Source: Microbacterium sp. GCS4 (lineage in GTDB: Bacteria > Actinomycetota > Actinomycetes > Actinomycetales > Microbacteriaceae). Taken from it: a stretch of 64,000 bases of DNA. Below are positions 26,356 to 35,558 of this stretch, piece by piece. How positions within the stretch are numbered: the first letter of the stretch is position 1; every line of letters begins with the position of its first letter. The notes under the pieces were generated by a model that saw nothing but the letters and a program-made list of their open reading frames with translations, was not told where the DNA came from and ran no database searches. The DNA lies in contig NZ_LGYE01000001.1 of the NCBI RefSeq assembly GCF_001262495.1, forward strand, positions 1,116,001-1,180,000. The letters are read 5' to 3'. The position numbers and the translations under genes are program-made.

Positions 26356-27398
26356 CAGCGCTCCAACTTCGTGAGTTCCTGGGCGCCGACGAACTCGGCG
26401 GTCTCCCGCACGACCTCGAGGGGCTCGACCGCGGCCCCTCCCCCGAACCGCGACCAGTAGCGCGCGGTGGCGGTCACGAAATCGGGGTCGAGGTAGTCGC
26501 GCGTCGCGGTCTGCGAGGCGAAGCAGGCCAACAGCTGGAGCTTCTCGCCGAGGTAGTCGTCGATGCGCACGAAGCGCGTCGGGCGGAAGTCGATGGTCGC
26601 GGACGGGCTCTGATAGCAGGCCACCGTGCCGACGCGGCGGGTCGCGACCAGGGTGGCCTCGTTCGCGGCGCGGTGATCCTGATGGCGGTCGTGGTCGGAG
26701 TGTGTGTACACGACCGTGGGTTGGACCTCGGCGACGACCTCCTCGATCAGGCGCACGGTCGCGCCTCCCCCGGAGATCTCGGTGTCGACGAGGTCCTTGA
26801 GGAACAGACGCGCACCGAGCCGCTCGGCGGACGCGAGAGATTCGTGCTGTCGGCTGTCGGCGTCGCCGCCGCGGGCGCCGCGGGACAGAGTGAGGATCGT
26901 GATCGCATCGCCCGCACGCGCATGGGCCGCGAGGATGCCGCCGACGCCGATCTCGACGTCATCGGGGTGGGCGCCGATCGCGAGCACGGTCTGCTTCGGG
27001 CGCCCCGATTCGCGGCGCGCCCGCCCCTCGGCGGCGAGGCGCGTCACTGCCTCGATGAGGCGCGCATTGTCGAGCGGCTTGGTGAGGAACTCGTCGGCCT
27101 GAGCGCGGAGCGCCGACACCGCGTACTCGACCGACACGTGGGCCGTCATGACGATCACCGGCACCAGCGGATCGCGGCGACGCAGCTCGGCGAGAAGCTC
27201 CAGCCCGTCGAGGCCGGGCATCTCGATGTCGGTCACGACGACGTCGGCAGCGAAAGACTCGAGTCGCTCGACGGCGGATCGTCCGTCACCCGCGGTCACG
27301 ACCTCGCAGCCCGCGCGTCGTTGGAGCACGGTCTTCACGAGCAGGGCGACATCGGGATCGTCGTCGACGACGAGGACGCGGGGCGCGGCGTCGGTCAT
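26355..27398 (-). CDS. Response regulator receiver fused to PIG-L deacetylase
   Basis: The 347-residue protein joins two domains in one uninterrupted frame. Residues 7-122 are a receiver with the acidic pair VDDD, phospho-acceptor Asp57 in VVTDIEMPG, and Lys107 in LTKP. Residues 137-330 are a PIG-L/LmbE-type zinc deacetylase with AHPDD (143-147) and the histidine cluster THSDHDRHQDH (232-242). Ordinary PIG-L proteins remove acetyl groups from GlcNAc conjugates such as GlcNAc-inositol or lipid-linked GlcNAc. Here phosphorylation could switch enzyme activity directly, rather than DNA binding. It is the first gene of the seven-gene operon. The ATG at 27398 has only a weak GAGAG ribosome site. 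Confidence 0.92.
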   Translation of the reverse strand: MTDAAPRVLVVDDDPDVALLVKTVLQRRAGCEVVTAGDGRSAVERLESFAADVVVTDIEMPGLDGLELLAELRRRDPLVPVIVMTAHVSVEYAVSALRAQADEFLTKPLDNARLIEAVTRLAAEGRARRESGRPKQTVLAIGAHPDDVEIGVGGILAAHARAGDAITILTLSRGARGGDADSRQHESLASAERLGARLFLKDLVDTEISGGGATVRLIEEVVAEVQPTVVYTHSDHDRHQDHRAANEATLVATRRVGTVACYQSPSATIDFRPTRFVRIDDYLGEKLQLLACFASQTATRDYLDPDFVTATARYWSRFGGGAAVEPLEVVRETAEFVGAQELTKLER

Positions 27399-27529
27399 GG
27401 CAGCAGCTCTCGATGGGGATATCCCGTGCCGATGGGGGCGGCGCCGAACTCCGGAGGTCCTCCCTCCCCGGAGCTCGAGGGATGTCGAGCGGGTCTTGCT
27501 AAATACTGGCATACCAGCGGCGGAGACGT

Positions 27530-27556
27530 GTGTGGAGATCCTCCAGATCTTCACAC
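27530..27556 (-). terminator. Hairpin after the DUF2277 gene
   Basis: An 11-base stem (27530-27540 with 27546-27556, one G-U pair) encloses a five-base loop and starts five bases after the DUF2277 stop on the minus strand. It would isolate the downstream seven-gene operon, whose promoter must then lie between 27399 and 27529. Confidence 0.6.
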
Positions 27557-27561
27557 GCGGA

Positions 27562-27876
27562 TCAGGAGCCCGCGCGCGCCGCCTTCTTCTCCTGCTGGTA
27601 CACCCGGATCGCCTCGTAGCGCTCGGCCGACCGCGCACGACGTTTGTGCGCCTCGTCCTCCCGGTTCTTCCGCGGTGCCGCGGTGACCAGACCGTCGATC
27701 AGCGCCCTCGTCGCGCGGGCGATCTCCTCGACCGCGAGGTCGAACGTCTCCTGGTTCGCACGGGAGGGCGAGGTCGTGCCCGCGATCTTCCGCACGAACT
27801 GCAGCGCGGCGTCGTGGCATTCCTCGTCCGTCGCGGCGGGCTCGAGGTTGTTCAGAGGCACGATGTTGCGGCACAT
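27562..27876 (-). CDS. DUF2277 family protein
   Basis: The 104-residue protein matches the DUF2277 family, recognised by its opening MCRNIVPLNNLEPAAT and the segment ALQFVRKIAG. The C-terminal half is basic and helical (RKNREDEAHKRRARS). Family function is unknown. The ATG at 27876 gives the conserved N-terminus; a start ten codons upstream adds residues not seen in the family. It sits between the guaB terminator and the receiver-PIG-L operon on the same strand and is probably a single-gene transcript. Confidence 0.85.
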   Translation of the reverse strand: MCRNIVPLNNLEPAATDEECHDAALQFVRKIAGTTSPSRANQETFDLAVEEIARATRALIDGLVTAAPRKNREDEAHKRRARSAERYEAIRVYQQEKKAARAGS

Positions 27877-27912
27877 ACCCGGCACGCTACGCCGCACCCG
27901 CGACATGCGGAA

Positions 27913-27940
27913 GGGGACGGATGCCGCGGCATCCGTCCCC
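27913..27940 (-). terminator. Hairpin after guaB
   Basis: A perfect 28-base palindrome with arms GGGGACGGATGCCG and its complement lies 12 bases past the guaB stop codon. It contains both orientations of the heptamer GGATGCC, which recurs through the window. Confidence 0.8.
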
Positions 27941-27951
27941 TCCGTCCGATC

Positions 27952-29592
<1,641 letters not shown>

Positions 29593-29593
29593 T

Positions 29594-29623
29594 CAGATCG
29601 TGCTCGCCGTGAGCAGATCGTGC
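29594..29623. repeat. Direct repeat in the guaB-livH intergenic region
   Basis: CAGATCGTGC occurs at 29594-29603 and again at 29614-29623, a 20-base period that puts both on the same face of the helix. It lies about 100 bases upstream of livH and about 140 bases upstream of guaB. It could bind a regulator of the amino-acid importer, but nothing identifies which. Confidence 0.4.
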
Positions 29624-29720
29624 CTTGGTCGAAACAGAGCCGACACATTACGCTCATACCGTCGTACATCAAGGCCGATGAACACCCTGTCTTGGTCTGT
29701 GTACTGGACTGGGAGGTTCT

Positions 29721-31070
29721 GTGAGTCCGACGATCTCGGCGAAACGAAGCGGAACGCGATGGGGCATCACCCTTCTCGCGACGCTGCTCGCCCTTGCATT
29801 CCTGTGGCTGCAGCCACCCGCATCCGCCTCCGCCGAGGAGACCGACGACGGCCAGGAGATCACCGACTACTACTTCGGCGGCGTGATCACCTTCGAGGAT
29901 CAGCCCGTCGAGGGCGTGGTCATGTCCATCGAGGGCAAGGGCTTCGACGCCGAGACCGAGACGGACGCCGAAGGCAAGTGGCGACTGTACGTCCCCGAGA
30001 AGGAGAAGTACACGCTCACCGTCGACGAGGACACCCTGCCCGACGGGGTGATCGTCGATGCGGCACAGCTCCCCGAGGGCACGCAGCCGATCTCCGGGAC
30101 GACGGCGTCGTTCGAGGTCGAGTTCGGCCTCACCGGCACGAAGATCATGAACCTGTTCCTCGGCGAGGGCGAGCGGGTGACGTCGTCCTTCATCGACCAG
30201 CTCATGTCGCGACTCGTCGGTGGACTCAACTTCGGTCTACTGCTCGCTCTCGCGTCGATGGGAGCCGCGCTCATCTACGGCACCACGCGCCTGTCGAACT
30301 TCGCGCACGCCGAGATGGTGACGTGGGGCGGTCTCGTCGCCCTCGTCACCACGAGCTTCTGGCACCTGCCCCTCTGGCTCGGCATCGCCGCCGCCGTGAT
30401 CGGCGGCGGGCTGTTCGGCTGGGCGATGGATGCGGGCCTGTGGCGCCCGCTTCGACGACGAGGGCTGGGCGTCGTCCAGCTGATGATCGTCAGCATCGGA
30501 CTCTCGCTCGCGCTGCGCTACCTGTTCCAGTACTTCATCGGCGGCGGCACGAGGCAGCTCCCCGGTGCGAGCCCCACGCCGATCCAGTTCGGTCCGATCT
30601 CGCTGTCCTACATCGACATGATCGCGATGGGCGTCAGCATCGTCGTGATCCTCGGCGTCGCCTGGTTCCTGACCCGCACCCGTGTCGGCAAGGCCACCAG
30701 AGCCATCTCCGACAACCCGCAGCTCGCGGCGGCCTCCGGCATCGACGTCGACAAGGTCATCCGCATCGTGTGGATCCTGGCCGGCGTGCTCGCCGCGATC
30801 TCCGGCATCCTGTGGGCGTACTTCCGCCCCGGGGTGAAGTGGGACATGGGCATGCAGATGCTGCTGCTGATCTTCGCGGCCATCACGCTCGGCGGTCTCG
30901 GCACCGCGTTCGGCGCCCTGGTCGGCTCGATCATCGTCGGGATGGCGGTCGAGCTCTCGACCCTGTGGATCCCCTCCGACCTCAAGTACGCGAGCGCACT
31001 GGTCATCCTCATCGTCATCCTCCTGGTGAGGCCGCAGGGTCTGCTCGGACGCAAGGAAAGGTTGGGCTGA
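29721..31070 (+). CDS. livH: Branched-chain amino acid ABC permease LivH with extra N-terminal extracellular domain
   Basis: The 449-residue protein is about 150 residues longer than a normal LivH. It starts with a signal-like segment (about 11-38, ending ASASA), followed by an extracytoplasmic beta domain (about 50-140). That domain reads like a carboxypeptidase regulatory-like module (GVVMSIEGKGFDAETETDAEGKW split by turns). The LivH permease core begins near 165 with about eight helices. Core motifs include ALASMGAALIYGTTRLSNFAHAE, shortened here, and AISDNPQLAAASGI. It forms the membrane channel with LivM. The GTG at 29721 has GGGAGG four bases upstream. Confidence 0.9.
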   Translation: MSPTISAKRSGTRWGITLLATLLALAFLWLQPPASASAEETDDGQEITDYYFGGVITFEDQPVEGVVMSIEGKGFDAETETDAEGKWRLYVPEKEKYTLTVDEDTLPDGVIVDAAQLPEGTQPISGTTASFEVEFGLTGTKIMNLFLGEGERVTSSFIDQLMSRLVGGLNFGLLLALASMGAALIYGTTRLSNFAHAEMVTWGGLVALVTTSFWHLPLWLGIAAAVIGGGLFGWAMDAGLWRPLRRRGLGVVQLMIVSIGLSLALRYLFQYFIGGGTRQLPGASPTPIQFGPISLSYIDMIAMGVSIVVILGVAWFLTRTRVGKATRAISDNPQLAAASGIDVDKVIRIVWILAGVLAAISGILWAYFRPGVKWDMGMQMLLLIFAAITLGGLGTAFGALVGSIIVGMAVELSTLWIPSDLKYASALVILIVILLVRPQGLLGRKERLG

Positions 31071-31072
31071 CG

Positions 31073-32050
31073 ATGGACTTCGGAAGCATCTTCTCCAACA
31101 CCGCGGTCTACCTCTTCAGCCCGGTCACGATCGCATACGCGCTCGCGGCGACCGGCCTCGCGGTGCACTTCGGCTATGCGGGCCTGCTGAACTTCGGCAT
31201 GGCGGCGTTCATGGCGGTCGGCGGCTACGGCTACGCGATCTCCGTGCTCTCGTTCGGACTCCCCTGGTGGGTCGGCATGCTCATCGGGCTCTGCGGCGGA
31301 GCGCTGTTCGCGGTGCTGCTCGGCATCCCGACCCTCCGGCTGCGAGCCGACTACCTCGCGATCGCGACCATCGCGGCCGGTGAGATCGTGCGGCTGCTCT
31401 TCACGACGCAGGTGTTCGACGAGTTCACGAACTCGGCCGACGGCCTTGCGCAGTACAACGGCGGCTTCCGCGACGCGAATCCGTTCCCGCCCGGCACCTA
31501 CGGCTTCGGCCCGTGGACGTACACCGCGAACGACCTGTGGAACCGGGTGTTCGGCGTGATCGTGCTCGCCCTCGCCGTGTTCGTCGTCTGGGCGCTCATG
31601 CGCAGCCCGTGGGGACGCGTCCTCAAGGGCATCCGCGAGGACGAGGACGCCGTGCGTTCGCTCGGCAAGAACGTCTTCGCGTACAAGATGCAGGCGCTCG
31701 TGGTCGGCGGCATCATCGGGGCGGCGGGCGGCATAGTGTTCGTCCTCCCCTCCGCCGTGGTCCCCGGCAGCTACACGACCTCGTTGACGTTCTTCCTGTG
31801 GACCGTGCTGCTGCTCGGCGGTGCGGCCACGGTGTTCGGACCGACGCTCGGCGCGATCCTCTTCTGGGTCGTGTTCGCGTTCCTCGCGAACCTGCTCCCG
31901 GCGTTGGCGAAAGCCGATCTCCTGCCCATGTCCGACAGCCAGGCCTCGACGCTCGTCTTCATCTTCGTCGGCATCGCGCTCATGCTGCTCGTGATCTTCC
32001 GCCCGCAGGGCATCCTCGGAGACAAGAGGGAGATGACCTTTGTCAAGTGA
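31073..32050 (+). CDS. livM: Branched-chain amino acid ABC permease LivM
   Basis: The 325-residue inner-membrane protein is the LivM partner of LivH, with about eight to ten helices. Family wording includes GLAVHFGYAGLLNFG, IPTLRLRADYLAIATIA and SPWGRVLKGIREDEDAVRSL, each broken by helices and loops. The ATG at 31073 starts two bases after the livH stop. Its end overlaps the TTG start of livG by 11 bases. An in-frame reading extends far upstream antiparallel to guaB and was rejected because the family N-terminus is at 31073. Confidence 0.93.
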   Translation: MDFGSIFSNTAVYLFSPVTIAYALAATGLAVHFGYAGLLNFGMAAFMAVGGYGYAISVLSFGLPWWVGMLIGLCGGALFAVLLGIPTLRLRADYLAIATIAAGEIVRLLFTTQVFDEFTNSADGLAQYNGGFRDANPFPPGTYGFGPWTYTANDLWNRVFGVIVLALAVFVVWALMRSPWGRVLKGIREDEDAVRSLGKNVFAYKMQALVVGGIIGAAGGIVFVLPSAVVPGSYTTSLTFFLWTVLLLGGAATVFGPTLGAILFWVVFAFLANLLPALAKADLLPMSDSQASTLVFIFVGIALMLLVIFRPQGILGDKREMTFVK

Positions 32051-33050
32051 ACTGACCCCCGAAGAAGGCTCCGCCGCGGCGCCGTCGACCGGGAGCATCC
32101 GCCGCCCGAAGACCACGGGACTCACGAAGGGCCCTGCGGCCCCCGGCGTCGCCAAGGTCGATCCGATCCTCGTCGTGGATGCCGTGCAGCGGCGCTTCGG
32201 CGGCCTCACTGCCGTGGACGTGGATCACGTGGAGATCCCCCGCGGTGCCATCACGGCGCTGATCGGCCCGAACGGCGCCGGCAAGACGACGCTGTTCAAC
32301 CTGCTGTGCGGTTTCGACAAGCCCAACAGCGGCACCTGGTCGTTCGACGGCAAGAACCTGTCCGGCGTGCCGTCGTTCAAGGTGGCGCGCATGGGCCAGG
32401 TGCGCACGTTCCAGCTCACGAAGTCGCTGTCGCTGCTCACGGTGCTGGAGAACATGAAGCTCGGCGCGCCCAATCAGCGCGGCGAGGGCTTCTGGTCGAG
32501 CCTCTTCCCGTTCCTGTGGCGGAAGCAGGATCAGGAGATCGAGGTCAAGGCGCGCGAGCTGCTCACGCGGTTCAAGCTCGACGCCAAGGAGAAGGACTTC
32601 GCCGCAGCGCTCTCGGGCGGCCAGCGCAAGCTCCTCGAGATGGCGAGGGCGCTCATGAGCGATCCGACGCTGGTCATGCTCGACGAGCCCATGGCGGGGG
32701 TGAACCCCGCGCTGACACAATCGCTGCTCGACCACATCCTCGACCTGAAGGAGCAGGGCATGACCGTCCTGTTCGTCGAGCACGATATGCACATGGTGCG
32801 TCACATCGCCGACTGGGTCGTCGTGATGGCCGAGGGCAAGGTCGTCGCCGAGGGTCCGCCTGAGGAAGTCATGGAGGATCCGGCCGTCGTGGATGCGTAC
32901 CTCGGTGCGCATCAGGACGTCGACCTCGGCGCGGTCACGGGACGCATCCCCGTGCTCGCCGACACGGCGGCCGTCAAGCTGCGGGAGCAGATCGAGGCGG
33001 AGGCCGACGCCGAGCTGACCGCCGAGGAGAACGAGGAGGGACGCTCATGA
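32040..33050 (+). CDS. livG: Branched-chain amino acid ABC ATPase LivG
   Basis: The 336-residue cytoplasmic ATPase has Walker A GPNGAGKTT, signature LSGGQRKLLE and Walker B TLVMLDEP. It carries an N-terminal extension of about 40 residues and an acidic tail of about 40 residues beyond the roughly 255-residue LivG core. The assigned start is TTG at 32040, overlapping livM; AGGGAG stands eight bases upstream. No ATG or GTG gives the same frame before the core. It powers the importer together with LivF, whose start overlaps its stop by four bases. Confidence 0.92.
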   Translation: MSSELTPEEGSAAAPSTGSIRRPKTTGLTKGPAAPGVAKVDPILVVDAVQRRFGGLTAVDVDHVEIPRGAITALIGPNGAGKTTLFNLLCGFDKPNSGTWSFDGKNLSGVPSFKVARMGQVRTFQLTKSLSLLTVLENMKLGAPNQRGEGFWSSLFPFLWRKQDQEIEVKARELLTRFKLDAKEKDFAAALSGGQRKLLEMARALMSDPTLVMLDEPMAGVNPALTQSLLDHILDLKEQGMTVLFVEHDMHMVRHIADWVVVMAEGKVVAEGPPEEVMEDPAVVDAYLGAHQDVDLGAVTGRIPVLADTAAVKLREQIEAEADAELTAEENEEGRS

Positions 33051-33817
33051 GCGACACGACATCCGGAAACGCCGCAGCGACGGCGCACGACGACGTCGTG
33101 GTCGAGTTGACGGACGTGCACGCGGGGTACCTGCCCGGCGTGAACATCCTCAACGGCGCGAACCTCGTGGCCCGTCAGGGAGAGCTGATCGGCATCATCG
33201 GCCCGAACGGCGCCGGCAAGTCCACGTTGCTCAAGTCGATCTTCGGGCTCGTGAACGTCCGCAGCGGCGAGATCACGCTCAACGGCGAGAGCATCGTCAA
33301 CCTGAAGGCCGACAAGCTCGTGAAGCGCGGAGTCGCCTTCGTGCCACAGACGAACAACGTGTTCCCCTCCCTCTCGATCGAGGAGAACCTGCAGATGGGG
33401 CTGTACCAGAACCCCAAGGCGTACACCGAGCGGCTGGAGTTCGTGACGAGCATCTTCGCCGAGCTCGGCAAGCGACTCAAGCAGCGCGCGGGATCGCTGT
33501 CGGGAGGCGAACGCCAGATGGTGGCGATGTCGCGGGCCCTGATGATGGACCCGTCTGTGCTGCTGCTCGATGAGCCCTCCGCGGGGCTGTCCCCCGTGCG
33601 TCAAGATGACGCGTTCATCCGCGTCTCCGACATCAACAAGGCGGGCGTGACGACGATCATGGTCGAGCAGAACGCGCGTCGGTGCCTGCAGATCTGCGAT
33701 CGCGGCTACGTCCTCGACCAGGGCAAGGACGCGTACGAGGGCACCGGACGCGACCTGCTGAACGACCCCAAGGTGATCGGCCTCTACCTCGGCACGCTGG
33801 GAACCGACGCCGGCTGA
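33047..33817 (+). CDS. livF: Branched-chain amino acid ABC ATPase LivF
   Basis: The 256-residue ATPase has Walker A GPNGAGKST, signature LSGGERQMVAM and Walker B LLLDEPSAGL. It follows the LivF pattern (VPQTNNVFPSLSIEENL). Translationally coupled to livG by a four-base overlap, it ends the livHMGF transcript, with a hairpin at 33832-33863. The binding protein livK is encoded on the opposite strand, convergent, past a repeat array. Confidence 0.95.
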   Translation: MSDTTSGNAAATAHDDVVVELTDVHAGYLPGVNILNGANLVARQGELIGIIGPNGAGKSTLLKSIFGLVNVRSGEITLNGESIVNLKADKLVKRGVAFVPQTNNVFPSLSIEENLQMGLYQNPKAYTERLEFVTSIFAELGKRLKQRAGSLSGGERQMVAMSRALMMDPSVLLLDEPSAGLSPVRQDDAFIRVSDINKAGVTTIMVEQNARRCLQICDRGYVLDQGKDAYEGTGRDLLNDPKVIGLYLGTLGTDAG

Positions 33818-33831
33818 GCGGCAGGCATGAG

Positions 33832-33863
33832 AGAGGGGCGCGTGCCGCGGCATCCGCCCCTCT
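33832..33863 (+). terminator. Hairpin after livF
   Basis: A nine-base stem (AGAGGGGCG at 33832-33840 with its complement at 33855-33863) encloses a 14-base loop that itself contains TGCCGCGGCA. It starts 15 bases after the livF stop and is the probable end of the livHMGF transcript. Confidence 0.6.
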
Positions 33864-33881
33864 GTCGTGCGCGAGGGCCGT

Positions 33882-34074
33882 GGCGCGTTTCGTCTCGTCG
33901 CCGCGCTCCTCGCTCACCGAGCGCAGCTCCCCCCGGTCGTTGAGCGAGCGCAGCCCCTCCGGCCGTTGAGCGAGCGCAGCCCCTCCGCCCGTTGAGCGAG
34001 CGCAGCCCCTCCGGCCGTTGAGCGAGCGCAGCCCTCTCCGGTCGTTGAGCGAGCGCAGCGAGACGAAACGCGCC
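33882..34074. repeat. Array of GTTGAGCGAGCGCAG repeats flanked by an inverted repeat
   Basis: The 338-base gap between livF and livK holds no gene. Tandem units of 26-27 bases start at 33935, 33961, 33987 and 34013, and a fifth partial unit is at 34040. Each has GTTGAGCGAGCGCAGC followed, in the first four, by a CCCTCC-like spacer. A degenerate copy precedes them near 33911. The array is bounded by a perfect 16-base inverted repeat, GGCGCGTTTCGTCTCG at 33882-33897 and its complement at 34059-34074. The last unit runs into it as GAGCGCAGCGAGACGAAACG. This resembles a REP-type dispersed palindrome that has been amplified locally. Confidence 0.85.
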
Positions 34075-34094
34075 ACCAGGCACCGGTCGCATGG

Positions 34095-34127
34095 CGAAGG
34101 CCCCGGATGCTGCATCCGGGGCCTTCG
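34095..34127 (-). terminator. Hairpin after livK
   Basis: A perfect 16-base stem (CGAAGGCCCCGGATGC at 34095-34110 and its complement at 34112-34127) has a single central base. It lies 29 bases past the livK stop on the minus strand and may also stop read-through from livF. Confidence 0.8.
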
Positions 34128-34155
34128 TGCGATCAGTCAGCGTGTGCTGAGGTGA

Positions 34156-35415
34156 TCAGTTGGTGCGCTCGATGGTGTTCTCGGCGTTGTACTTGTAGAT
34201 GCCGATCGTGGCGCCCTGGGGGTCGCCCGCCTCGTCGAACGTGACCTCGCCGGAGTAGCCGTCGTAGTCGGCCGTGCCGCCGTCGTTGATGATCTTGGCG
34301 CAGTCCGCGAACGTGGTGCACTTCTCACCGTCGCCCGAGCCGCCGGAGATCTCCTGCATCTTTGCCGCGATGTCCTTGCCGTCGGTGGAACCCGCCGCCA
34401 GCGACGCCAGCGCCACGAGCACGACGGCGTCGTAGGCCTCGGCCGCGTACGTGAAGTCCTTGACCTCGGGGTTGCCCTCACCGGTCCAGTACGTCTGGAG
34501 ACGGTCGGTGAAGTCGTCCTCGAGCGCGGGGCCGGCCTTCGTGCCCTGTGCGCCCTCGAGCGACACGGGGATGTCGGAGCCGTAGTCGGACAGGTTGCCG
34601 TCGACCATGTAGAACTTGTCGGCCGAGATGCCGGCGTTCACCAGCAGCGGCGCGATCGTCTTGAACTGGTCGAACGACACGATCGCGACGGCGTCGGGGT
34701 TCTGGGCCTTGATCGACTCGACCTGCGCGTCGAACTGCGCGTCGCCGACGTTGAACGAGACCGACTCGACGACCTGGCCGCCGGTACCCTCGAACGTCGT
34801 GGTGATGGCGTCGTTCAGGCCGGTGCCGTAGGCGTCGTTCTGGTAGATGATGCCGAGCGTCTTGGCGCCGTCCTCGGCGATCAGGTTGCCGAGCACCTCG
34901 CCCTGCAGCAGGTCGCTGGGGGCGGTGCGGAAGTACAGGCCGTCGTCGTCCCACGCGGTGAAGTCGGGCGAGGTGTTCGAGGCGGAGATCTGCAGGATGC
35001 CGGCGCTGACGTTGCCGTCGAGGATCAGCTTCGAGACGCCGGATGCCGCAGCGCCGACGATCGCGGAGACGCCCGCACCCTGGAGCTTGGTGATCGAGGT
35101 CTCGTACGCCTTGGTGTCGGTGTCGCCCTCGTCCTCGGCGGTGAGGTCGATCGTGATGCCGGCATCGGCTTCGTTGATCTCCTGGACCGCGAGGCCCACA
35201 CCGGACTCCATGGGCGGGCCGAGGAAGGCCAGCGAGCCGGTCTGGGGCAGCAGCGAGCCGAGCTTGAGGGTGAGGTCCGTCGCGGGCTTGTCCCCGCCGC
35301 CCGAACCCTCGTCGGAGGGCGTGCTGCTGCAGCCCGAGACGACCAGCGCCGAGGCGCTGACGAGCGCGATCCCGGCGATGATCTTGGCGCTGCGCGAGCG
35401 CGTGAATACGGTCAT
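34156..35415 (-). CDS. livK: Branched-chain amino acid-binding lipoprotein LivK
   Basis: The 419-residue protein is a type I periplasmic-binding-fold protein of the Leu/Ile/Val family (receptor ligand-binding region). It has a lipoprotein signal with the lipobox LVVSGC and Cys29. A Gly/Ser/Asp linker follows, then LTLKLGSLLPQTGSLAF, the typical mature opening. It captures amino acids, or another small polar ligand, for the LivHMGF complex encoded on the other strand. The ATG at 35415 has AAGGGAG upstream; an in-frame ATG at 35472 has none. Being separately transcribed allows a higher level than the membrane parts. Confidence 0.93.
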   Translation of the reverse strand: MTVFTRSRSAKIIAGIALVSASALVVSGCSSTPSDEGSGGGDKPATDLTLKLGSLLPQTGSLAFLGPPMESGVGLAVQEINEADAGITIDLTAEDEGDTDTKAYETSITKLQGAGVSAIVGAAASGVSKLILDGNVSAGILQISASNTSPDFTAWDDDGLYFRTAPSDLLQGEVLGNLIAEDGAKTLGIIYQNDAYGTGLNDAITTTFEGTGGQVVESVSFNVGDAQFDAQVESIKAQNPDAVAIVSFDQFKTIAPLLVNAGISADKFYMVDGNLSDYGSDIPVSLEGAQGTKAGPALEDDFTDRLQTYWTGEGNPEVKDFTYAAEAYDAVVLVALASLAAGSTDGKDIAAKMQEISGGSGDGEKCTTFADCAKIINDGGTADYDGYSGEVTFDEAGDPQGATIGIYKYNAENTIERTN

Positions 35416-35558
35416 GATGCTCCCTTGCGTGACTGGCCGCGGAAAGCACCCGCGGTCGGATGCTCTACACATTAGGTCCAGAAGGTCTCGATCAGGAGTC
35501 GTCTACATTTCGGTGCGTTAACGATCCGAACGAGGCGCTCTCACCACGGAAGTGCAGA

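Noticed and set aside
26355..27398. Receiver-PIG-L fusion as a sequencing frameshift artefact
   Set aside because: A single uninterrupted frame with GC-rich third positions spans both domains, both active sites are intact, and the linker is ordinary.
33935..34070. Possible CRISPR array
   Set aside because: Units are 26-27 bases with almost no variable spacer, no cas genes are nearby, and the repeat is part of a larger palindrome.
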